From NCBI RefSeq assembly GCF_001854125.1, contig NZ_CP017715.1, positions 930,001-994,000 on the forward strand: DNA of 64,000 bases. Reading direction: 5' to 3'. This DNA is from Marinobacter salinus (GTDB lineage: Bacteria > Pseudomonadota > Gammaproteobacteria > Pseudomonadales > Oleiphilaceae). Every line of letters begins with the position of its first letter. Position 1 is the stretch's first letter. Below the pieces are notes generated by a model. It was not told the origin of the DNA, made no database searches, and saw nothing but the letters and a program-made list of their open reading frames with translations. Shown piece by piece: positions 57,320 to 64,000 of this stretch. The translations under genes and the position numbers were made by a program.

Positions 57320-58430
57320 GCGGATGGATGATGTGGCATCTGATTCCCGGTCAGCTAGTCGCCTCAATGTGCGTCGTCTAAGTCCACCGCACGATGACCT
57401 TGCAGGTGTGGATGCCTATGTGCGGCAACATCCAGGTGCAACACCATACCATCGCAGCGCTTGGCTCAAAGCAGTGAATGAAGGCTACAAACACTCAGGG
57501 ACCATTCTGGCTGCATTTGATGACACAGACGATATTGTCGGTGTGTTGCCATTGTGCCATCTGGCCTTACCGCTGGGCAGGCCTGCACTGATATCCCAGC
57601 CTTATTGTGATCTCGGCGGGCCTCTCGCAAATAACGCGTCAGTCGCGCAGGCGTTGATTGAAGAAGCAAAACGCCTTGCTTCGGATGTAAAAGCAAGCAG
57701 TCTCTCCTTGCGCTTGGCGGGTCCAGCGTTAGACATTGAACTGAAGCACGTTGACGCGGGCATGCAGAAGGTCAGCATGCTTTGTGAGCTTCCTCACTGT
57801 AGCGAGACGCTGTTCAAGAGCTACAAGCCCAAGTTGCGCAGCCAGATCCGAAAAGCCGAGAAGAACGGGCTTTCCGGAGAGGTGCGACAGGATCCGGAAG
57901 CTGTGGAAGCGTTCTACCACGTGTTTGCCGCTAACATGCGCAGGCTTGGTTCACCCGTCCACGCCCTGCGATGGTTTAGTGCCCTGCATTCCCATTATGG
58001 TGCCGACATGGTGGTTGGCCTTGTGTATTGCGATGGCGTCGTAGTTGGAGCGGGGGTAGTACTTCTGAACGGGAAGCGGGCCTCCATCCCTTGGGCATCA
58101 ACGCTTGCGGAGTACAACCATCTGGCCCCCAACATGCTGCTCTACTGGACCTTGCTCAGTTATGTGTGCGACCGGGGCATCACACTGTTTGACTTTGGCC
58201 GCTCCACGCCTGGAGAGGGCACGTACCGATTCAAGAAGCAATGGGGAGCGGTGCCACACGAACTTAACTGGCTGGATATCCTTAACGAAGGTACGAAGAC
58301 GTCGGCAAAGTCGAGATATTCAGTGGCCGCACAGAAGCTCAGGGCATTGGTTGAAGTCATCTGGCGTCGCTTACCGCTGCCCGTTGCCAATCGATTCGGC
58401 CCATTGATCAGAAAGTACATTTCCTTATGA
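57303..58430 (+). CDS. FemAB-family protein, XrtA/PEP-CTERM-associated
   Basis: 375 aa, GNAT-like fold of the TIGR03019 type. Seen: TPYHRSAWLKAVNEGYKH, SLRLAGP, PKLRSQIRKAEKNGL and the diagnostic FDFGRSTPGEGTYRFKKQWG near residue 300. FemAB relatives transfer aminoacyl groups; in EPS loci the role is unproven. AGGGGG is 6 nt before the ATG at 57303; an ATG at 57300 is adjacent. The start overlaps the frameshifted gene by 17 bp, and the stop overlaps the next start (ATGATGA). Confidence 0.9.
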   Translation: MGARFKRMDDVASDSRSASRLNVRRLSPPHDDLAGVDAYVRQHPGATPYHRSAWLKAVNEGYKHSGTILAAFDDTDDIVGVLPLCHLALPLGRPALISQPYCDLGGPLANNASVAQALIEEAKRLASDVKASSLSLRLAGPALDIELKHVDAGMQKVSMLCELPHCSETLFKSYKPKLRSQIRKAEKNGLSGEVRQDPEAVEAFYHVFAANMRRLGSPVHALRWFSALHSHYGADMVVGLVYCDGVVVGAGVVLLNGKRASIPWASTLAEYNHLAPNMLLYWTLLSYVCDRGITLFDFGRSTPGEGTYRFKKQWGAVPHELNWLDILNEGTKTSAKSRYSVAAQKLRALVEVIWRRLPLPVANRFGPLIRKYISL

Positions 58431-59599
58431 TGATGTTTCTTATCTTAGTGACCATCGCCTGTCTGCTGATACCCGTGTATGTCTACTTCGGCTATCCCGC
58501 GCTGCTCTGGTTTCTTACCCGATTCCGGCCAACGGTGACCCACAGACGAGAGGACCAAACGCCTAACGTGACGCTGATTATCTCGTGTTACAACGAGGCG
58601 GCGGTCATCCGGGAAAAGCTGAACAATGCACTGGCGCTGGACTACCCACGGGAACGATTCAATGTGATTGCGGTGTCGGACGGCTCCGACGATGGCACCG
58701 ATGACATCGTGCGTGAATTCTCGGGGCAGGGTGTAACCCTGATCCGTCAGGAGGGCCGCTTGGGAAAAACCATGGGCCTTAACCTCGCCATGGAGGGGGT
58801 GACAAGCGAGATTGTCGTGTTCAGCGACGCCAACGCCATGTATGCGTCAGACGCTATCCGAAAACTGGTGCGAAATTTCGCGGATGCAGAGGTCGGTTAT
58901 GTTGTTGGTGCTGCTCTATACACGGACAGTGAAGCCGGTGCGAGCGCGAAGAATGAAAACCTTTATTGGCGATATGAGTTGGCCATTAAATCCATGGAGT
59001 CTCGTCTGCATTCTGTTGTTGGGGGGGATGGGGCGATTTACAGCATTCGAACGGGGCTCTGGGAACCTTTGCACCCGCAGGATATTAACGATTTTGTTAA
59101 TCCGCTACAGATCATTGCCAAGGGCTTTCGGGGTATTTTTGACAGTGAAGCAAGGTGCTACGAGGAGACGGCCGGCGACTTCGACCGGGAAGTGGCCAGG
59201 AAGGAGCGGATTGTAAACCGGAGCATTCGTGGATTAATGCGGGTAGGGGAGGTTATGAACCCCCGGAAGACCGGTGCATTTGCATTCGAAGTGATCTCAC
59301 ACAAACTCCTGCGTTGGTTGATTCCCCTGTTCATGCTACTTGGCTTCGCAGGCAGCCTTGTTCTGGCGTTCTCGGGATACAAAGTGTTCCAGCTCATGTC
59401 ATTTTTCGCGGTTGCTCTTCTCGGATTGGCTTTCATAGGTAGCATGGCTCCAGACAAAAACCGGTTACCCGTCTGGTTGGCAACACCTTTTTATTTTGTG
59501 GCGGTGAACTGGTATGCCGTTCGTGGGATTGTAAAGGCTTTGCAGGGACAGACTCAGATCACTTGGGAAAGCGCTCGGCCGAGGCAGGAGAACCGTTGA
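58427..59599 (+). CDS. Membrane glycosyltransferase family 2
   Basis: 390 aa. One N-terminal span (ILVTIACLLIPVYVYFGYPA), a cytosolic GT-A domain (NVTLIISCYNEAAVIREKL, VSDGSDDGTDD, VVFSDANAMY with the metal-binding DxN/D, GGDGAIYSIR), then two or three C-terminal spans. Likely a processive or chain-building transferase of the EPS. The start overlaps the previous stop and the stop overlaps the next ATG (TGATG), so translation is coupled along the operon. Confidence 0.9.
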   Translation: MMMFLILVTIACLLIPVYVYFGYPALLWFLTRFRPTVTHRREDQTPNVTLIISCYNEAAVIREKLNNALALDYPRERFNVIAVSDGSDDGTDDIVREFSGQGVTLIRQEGRLGKTMGLNLAMEGVTSEIVVFSDANAMYASDAIRKLVRNFADAEVGYVVGAALYTDSEAGASAKNENLYWRYELAIKSMESRLHSVVGGDGAIYSIRTGLWEPLHPQDINDFVNPLQIIAKGFRGIFDSEARCYEETAGDFDREVARKERIVNRSIRGLMRVGEVMNPRKTGAFAFEVISHKLLRWLIPLFMLLGFAGSLVLAFSGYKVFQLMSFFAVALLGLAFIGSMAPDKNRLPVWLATPFYFVAVNWYAVRGIVKALQGQTQITWESARPRQENR

Positions 59600-60939
59600 T
59601 GTCGAAGATGGCATTAATTTTTCTAGCGGTTTTTTTTGGCGGGATAGTTGCTGGATTTTTTTATACCGGTGCGGCTGCCTTCGTTTTGTATCAGATGGTG
59701 TACTTTCTGAACCCGGATGACCGGTGGTGGTCTGCGCAGATACCGGGGTTGCGCTATTCATTTATTGCGTCACTTCTGATGCTGATAGTCCTTGGCGCCA
59801 AGTACAAGGAACTTAGTCAAAAAAGTGCGTGGAAGGAGCAGCCGGTATTCATATATTTAATGGTTCTGGTCGGTCTGTTCTACATCGCAAAACTGTGGTC
59901 CCTGGCGCCGGATATTCACGATGACTTCACTTTTATTTTCCTCAAGCTGATTATCATCGTGTTAGTCGCTTACAAACTTCTGAATAGCGAAGCCACTCTT
60001 AAGGTCGCGACATGGGCGTATCTGCTCGGCTGCACGTACCTTGGCTACCTGGCAACGTCGACAGGTCGCAATTCGGGAGACCGGTTGGAGGGAATTGCAC
60101 TACCCGACGGAGGCGACGTGAACGGGGTTGCGGCTGCGATCGTTCCTGCGGGTGTACTTTTGCTTTATTACGCCTGGATGGGAAATAAAAAGGTCAGAGT
60201 CTTCTGTTTTTTCTGTGGTGCCTTCGTCGCAAATGGGCTTGTCCTGTTTAACAGCCGCGGAGCCTTCCTTGGAACCGTAGCCAGTGCCGGGCTTTTTCTA
60301 CTCTTTATGATGTTCTCGAAATATCGTCGGAAGGGGCAGCGTGGTTTGGCGGTTTTTATTGTAATTGTTGGCATTAGTGGTGGTCTTTATGTAGCGGATG
60401 ACCTCTTCTGGCAGCGTATGTCTACGCTCCAGAGCTCGGACAGTGCGGAAAGCGGCTCCCACAGGGTGCTTTTCTGGATGACAACCTTCGACATGATGGA
60501 GGATCACCCCTTAGGGATGGGGGTCCACGGCTATAACATCTTGTCACCGCTCTATTTAACGGAGGAAGAGCGAGAGGGCGTTCAGTATAAAACGGTGCAT
60601 TCGATTTGGTTCCAGGCGCTTTCGGAACTGGGATGGCACGGTTTACTTATTTTTCTGGCCATGCTGATCAGCCTTTACCGAATGTCGAAGAAAGCGAAGA
60701 CATTTGTCCTGGATAACAAGGAGTACGAGAAGTATTTCCACTTGTTAGCCCTGGAATGCGCTGTTCTCGGATACCTGGTCACGAGCACTTTCATTAATCA
60801 GCTCAGGGCAGAGATCCTCTATTGGATGATCCTGTTTCTGGCCGTGGCAATCAAGGTTTACTATCTGCATCCGCAGTCAGTGACAGTGTCGGCTCGAAGT
60901 CTGGGTAGCCGCATACAAGGGAAGGTGAAAAGGGTATAG
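59599..60939 (+). CDS. O-antigen ligase/polymerase-type membrane protein
   Basis: 446 aa with about eleven or twelve spans and the Wzy_C-type periplasmic loop (about 270-340: GSHRVLFWMTTFDMMEDHPL, GVHGYNILSP, TVHSIWFQALSELGWHG). Either the EPS polymerase or a ligase; PEP-CTERM loci also carry a related O-glycosylation ligase family (TIGR03097), and I cannot decide between these. AGGAG precedes the ATG at 59599; the longer frame to 59563 lies in the preceding gene. Confidence 0.86.
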   Translation: MSKMALIFLAVFFGGIVAGFFYTGAAAFVLYQMVYFLNPDDRWWSAQIPGLRYSFIASLLMLIVLGAKYKELSQKSAWKEQPVFIYLMVLVGLFYIAKLWSLAPDIHDDFTFIFLKLIIIVLVAYKLLNSEATLKVATWAYLLGCTYLGYLATSTGRNSGDRLEGIALPDGGDVNGVAAAIVPAGVLLLYYAWMGNKKVRVFCFFCGAFVANGLVLFNSRGAFLGTVASAGLFLLFMMFSKYRRKGQRGLAVFIVIVGISGGLYVADDLFWQRMSTLQSSDSAESGSHRVLFWMTTFDMMEDHPLGMGVHGYNILSPLYLTEEEREGVQYKTVHSIWFQALSELGWHGLLIFLAMLISLYRMSKKAKTFVLDNKEYEKYFHLLALECAVLGYLVTSTFINQLRAEILYWMILFLAVAIKVYYLHPQSVTVSARSLGSRIQGKVKRV

Positions 60940-62121
60940 ATGATGCAAAAAGTCAGGATCCTGCAATTTATTACGCCTGCGGGCTTTTACGGGGCTGAAC
61001 GCTGGGTGTTGGCATTGGCCAACAACATCGATCCTGAAACAATGCTGTGCGACCTCGCCGTTTCTGATGAGGGACCAGAGCAGGATCTCTCAGTTGCGGA
61101 TTATTACCCTCGATCTGCGGGGAATGTACATCGCCTGAAAATGAATGGCCGGTTTGATTGGAAGGTGGTTTCGAGACTGGAACAGGTTATTCGTGAGAGG
61201 AGCATAGACGTTATTCATACCCATGGATACAAATCCGATATCCTGGGGCTGATAGCGGCCCGCCGTACCGGCATAAAATGCGTTAGTACTCCTCACGGCT
61301 TTTCAGGAAATGTTGGTATTAAACTGGCAACATTTATCCGTATCGGAACAATGATGCTCCGCTATTTCGATGCGGTTGCTCCCCTTTCCGAAGAGCTGAT
61401 GGCAGATATGGATCGGCTCAAGGTTCCTCAAAAACGCCTTCGTTTCATCCGTAATGGCGTAGATCTGAAAGAAATAGACGCGACACCCCGTGACGAGGTT
61501 GCCAATAGCGTGGATCCTGACGCTGAAAAGACCCGCGACGCATCGCACCGGACCATCGGATTTATTGGTCAGCTGATTCCGCGAAAAGGCATCCCGGATC
61601 TTCTGAATGCTTTTGATAGCCTGTATGAGTCAGATCCGGCGATAAAGCTCACTCTTGTCGGAGATGGCGCTCAGCGCGCCGAACTTGAAAGCTTTGCGTC
61701 CGGTCGGTCCAGTGGCCAGGCGGTCGAGTTTCTTGGGTTTCGGTCAGACAGACTTGCCTTGCTTTCCACATTCGACCTCTTTGTGATGACCTCGTCTCTG
61801 GAAGGTATACCCCGTTGTATGATGGAAGCAATGGCCATGGGGATTCCCTGTGTTGCCTATGATATCCCGGGCGTCGACCAACTGATTGAGCATCGCAAGA
61901 CCGGCTTGCTGGTTCCCCTCGGTGATACACAGGCACTGAAGGCCGCGTGTGCGGAGGTACTAAACAATGCCAAACTCGCAGCCACTCTCAAAACGGCGGC
62001 TCGCAACAAAGTCAAACAGCAATACTCTGCAGAAAGGATGGCCAACGAATACCTGCAGCTTTTCCGGGATCTAATCGGAGAGCAAGGTAAGGAGTCTGGT
62101 GAAGTAAGGGGGATTGGTTAA
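60940..62121 (+). CDS. Glycosyltransferase family 4
   Basis: 393 aa GT-B enzyme. N-terminal domain opens ILQFITPAGFYGAERWVLAL, with IDVIHTHGYKSDILGLIAAR; the C-terminal domain has IGFIGQLIPRKGIPDLLNAF, LTLVGDGAQRAEL and the donor-site motif SSLEGIPRCMMEAMAMGIPC. AAAAGGG is 5 nt before the ATG at 60940 (a second ATG follows). It ends 2 bp before the amidotransferase start. Adds one sugar of the repeat unit; specificity unknown. Confidence 0.92.
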   Translation: MMQKVRILQFITPAGFYGAERWVLALANNIDPETMLCDLAVSDEGPEQDLSVADYYPRSAGNVHRLKMNGRFDWKVVSRLEQVIRERSIDVIHTHGYKSDILGLIAARRTGIKCVSTPHGFSGNVGIKLATFIRIGTMMLRYFDAVAPLSEELMADMDRLKVPQKRLRFIRNGVDLKEIDATPRDEVANSVDPDAEKTRDASHRTIGFIGQLIPRKGIPDLLNAFDSLYESDPAIKLTLVGDGAQRAELESFASGRSSGQAVEFLGFRSDRLALLSTFDLFVMTSSLEGIPRCMMEAMAMGIPCVAYDIPGVDQLIEHRKTGLLVPLGDTQALKAACAEVLNNAKLAATLKTAARNKVKQQYSAERMANEYLQLFRDLIGEQGKESGEVRGIG

Positions 62122-62123
62122 TC

Positions 62124-64000
62124 GTGTGTGGTCTCGCCGGATTCATGAGGTTAAGTGCAACCCCGAACCGGGATGCTCACCAGTCCTGGGTGAACCGAAT
62201 GGGGGAATCAATCATACACCGGGGCCCCGACGCAGGGGGAAGCTACCTCGACAGCCACATAGCGCTGGCTCATCGACGCCTGAGCATTCTCGATCTCAGT
62301 GATGCGGGTAACCAGCCAATGACTTCTGCTTCCGGCCGGTACGTGATTGCGTTCAATGGCGAGATATACAATTACCGTGAATTACGCGAAGAGCTCAGGA
62401 ACGAGGGGGTGCAATTTCAGACTCAGACAGACACCGAAGTGCTGCTTGCGCTTTTTGAGCTCAGAGGGGACTGCTGCCTTGACGCTCTTAACGGAATGTT
62501 CGCGTTCGCAATATGGGACAAAGAGGCCAGAGAGCTTTTTCTGGCGAGGGACCGGTTGGGCAAAAAACCACTCTATTACTATCGGGCGGGTGGTGAGTTT
62601 GCCTTTGGCTCTGAAATCAAATCCCTGCGCCAGCTCCCTTTTCTCGAGACGGTACTGGATTACGAAGCGGTAAAGGATTTTTTCTTCTACCAATACATTC
62701 CTGACCCGAAGACAATTTACAAAAACCTCTACAAGCTTCCTCCAGGGTACTGGCTCAGAACCGATGGTAAAAGCGTCAAACTGCACCAGTACTGGGATGT
62801 TCGTTTTGATCAGGTAAACCACTCAAGCGCGAGCGACATTGAAGATGGTCTCTATAACCTTATAGACGACGCCGTTAGGCTCAGAATGGTCAGTGATGTA
62901 CCGCTCGGGGCTTTCCTGAGTGGCGGAGTGGATTCCAGCGCCATTGTCGGATTGATGGCAGGACAAGCCGCCCGGCCGATAACCACCTGCTCAATCGGCT
63001 TTGGTTCTGAAGAGTTCGATGAAGTGAAGTATGCCCGTCAGGTAGCCGAACAGTTTGGCACGGACCACCACGAATTTACCGTTAAGGAAAATGTCGCCGG
63101 AAACTTTGAAAGAATCGCCCGTTTCTTTGACGAACCCTTTGCGGATCCTTCGTTTGTTCCCACCTTTTTTGTGTCTCAGCTCGCCCGTCAAGAGGTGACG
63201 GTTGCCCTGGCTGGTGATGGCGGGGACGAGAATTTTGCCGGATACAGCAAATACCGCACGGATGCGATAGAGAACTCGCTTAGAGGGCTGTTGCCGGAAT
63301 TTGTCCGGAAGGGCATCTTTCCGTCCCTAGCTAATATGGCGGGTATGATCCCCGGCTTGATGACTCGGCGAGCCCGGACATTGCTGAACACATTGGCCAT
63401 GAGCCCGGGACAGGGATTTTTTATGACCAACTGCTTTTTCAGGCCGGAAGTCTGGGAGCGCGTGGTCAGCCCCGAGCTTGCCCGGCATACACGGGATTAT
63501 GACCCTGGCAAAATTACCCGCGACTATTACCGGAATGCGCCGGCCGAAGACCACCTGTCGCGCATTCTGTATACCGATATAAAGACCTATCTGCCGGGGG
63601 ACATTCTGGTAAAAGTTGATCGCATGAGTATGGCAAACTCTCTGGAAACAAGAGCGCCGCTGTTGGATTACAGGGTTGTGGAATACGCGGCAGGCATTCC
63701 GTCTGCGCTGAAGTTAAAAGGCAAGGAAAAGAAATTCATCTTGAAGAAAGCGTTCTCGCGCCTCCTCTCGGATGACATCCTTTATCGTAAAAAGATGGGG
63801 TTTTCAGTTCCTCTGGCTGACTGGCTTCGGAAAGAGCTCTTCGACATCGCGAACCCCGCGCTTACGGATAAACAGGGTCCCTTGTCTGCCCTCTTTGATA
63901 TAAGCGAAACCAGCAGAATGTGGAGTATCCACTTGGCGGGTGACAACTATTACACTCAGGAGTTGTGGTCGCTGGTTGTGTTCGCCATTTGGCTAGGGCC
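62124..64000 (+). CDS. Asparagine-synthase-type amidotransferase, XrtA-associated, 3'-truncated
   Basis: The frame begins at the GTG at 62124 and stays open to the window end (625 codons seen). Cys2 is the glutaminase nucleophile (MCGLAGFMRL), RGPDAGG binds glutamine, and the C-terminal PP-loop LSGGVDSSAIVG near residue 267 activates the substrate with ATP. Length and place match the XrtA/PEP-CTERM amidotransferases (TIGR03108), which probably amidate a uronic acid or protein in EPS maturation. A, weakly spaced, GGGGG precedes the start. The stop lies only a few codons beyond the window, judging by family length. Confidence 0.92.
   Translation, partial: MCGLAGFMRLSATPNRDAHQSWVNRMGESIIHRGPDAGGSYLDSHIALAHRRLSILDLSDAGNQPMTSASGRYVIAFNGEIYNYRELREELRNEGVQFQTQTDTEVLLALFELRGDCCLDALNGMFAFAIWDKEARELFLARDRLGKKPLYYYRAGGEFAFGSEIKSLRQLPFLETVLDYEAVKDFFFYQYIPDPKTIYKNLYKLPPGYWLRTDGKSVKLHQYWDVRFDQVNHSSASDIEDGLYNLIDDAVRLRMVSDVPLGAFLSGGVDSSAIVGLMAGQAARPITTCSIGFGSEEFDEVKYARQVAEQFGTDHHEFTVKENVAGNFERIARFFDEPFADPSFVPTFFVSQLARQEVTVALAGDGGDENFAGYSKYRTDAIENSLRGLLPEFVRKGIFPSLANMAGMIPGLMTRRARTLLNTLAMSPGQGFFMTNCFFRPEVWERVVSPELARHTRDYDPGKITRDYYRNAPAEDHLSRILYTDIKTYLPGDILVKVDRMSMANSLETRAPLLDYRVVEYAAGIPSALKLKGKEKKFILKKAFSRLLSDDILYRKKMGFSVPLADWLRKELFDIANPALTDKQGPLSALFDISETSRMWSIHLAGDNYYTQELWSLVVFAIWLG

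Noticed and set aside
45132..64000. EPS locus as a mobile island
   Set aside because: No transposase, integrase or flanking repeats were seen; only its 5' border is in the window, so acquisition by transfer cannot be judged.

Overview
The window reads as the chromosome of a marine gammaproteobacterium of the Marinobacter/Pseudomonas type. The basis is the gene order aspS-ruvCAB-ybgC-tolQRAB-pal-cpoB-tRNA-Lys-nadA, the GntR-prpB-prpC-acnD-prpF-prpD propionate operon, a FabR-type regulator, and an exopolysaccharide locus of the XrtA/PEP-CTERM kind. The genus is an inference from synteny and protein likeness; no 16S gene is present. There is no integrase, transposase, phage gene or CRISPR array.

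Layout. 1-2.2 kb: the 3' part of a UDP-glucose dehydrogenase gene, a HIT-domain gene and fabR. 2.4-12.1 kb: aspS, the Holliday-junction genes ruvC-ruvA-ruvB, and the Tol-Pal envelope operon. 12.2-12.5 kb: two identical tRNA-Lys genes with a stable-RNA-type promoter and a terminator. 12.6-21.8 kb: housekeeping genes nadA, bepA-like, tusA-like, AI-2E transporter, bcp, dapA, bamC, purC, an outer-membrane beta-barrel gene and a UDP-glucuronate 4-epimerase. 21.8-25.8 kb: RluA-family pseudouridine synthase, tRNA-Val, a PEP-CTERM von Willebrand A protein, an EamA transporter and a YceI protein.

25.8-31.9 kb is the least explained part. It holds a CDP-alcohol phosphatidyltransferase, a zinc-ligand-less MDR dehydrogenase, a PTPS/QueD-fold protein lacking the usual catalytic residues, a glycosyltransferase-methyltransferase fusion, a multi-pass LPG-synthase-type membrane protein and a stand-alone RibD-C reductase. 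Together they look like a pathway for a modified pterin- or pyrimidine-type metabolite, perhaps lipid- or sugar-linked. This is the best candidate here for an undescribed system.

32-45.1 kb: a small regulator, galU, the 2-methylcitrate (propionate) operon with clear palindromic operators by its GntR gene, and then carB without carA. CarB has a sharp composition break exactly at the boundary of its allosteric domain.

45.1-64 kb: an exopolysaccharide locus with an ExeA-like ATPase, polysaccharide deacetylase, initiating sugar transferase, Wza-like export lipoprotein, chain-length regulator, a BY-kinase homologue with degraded Walker motifs, a PEP-CTERM-associated outer-membrane protein, a second deacetylase-like protein, carbamoyltransferase, a frameshifted acetyltransferase-like gene, FemAB-like protein, two glycosyltransferases, an O-antigen-ligase-type protein and an asparagine-synthase-type amidotransferase cut by the window end. 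No exosortase or flippase is visible. The sugar-nucleotide genes elsewhere in the window (UDP-glucose dehydrogenase, UDP-glucuronate epimerase, galU) could feed this locus.
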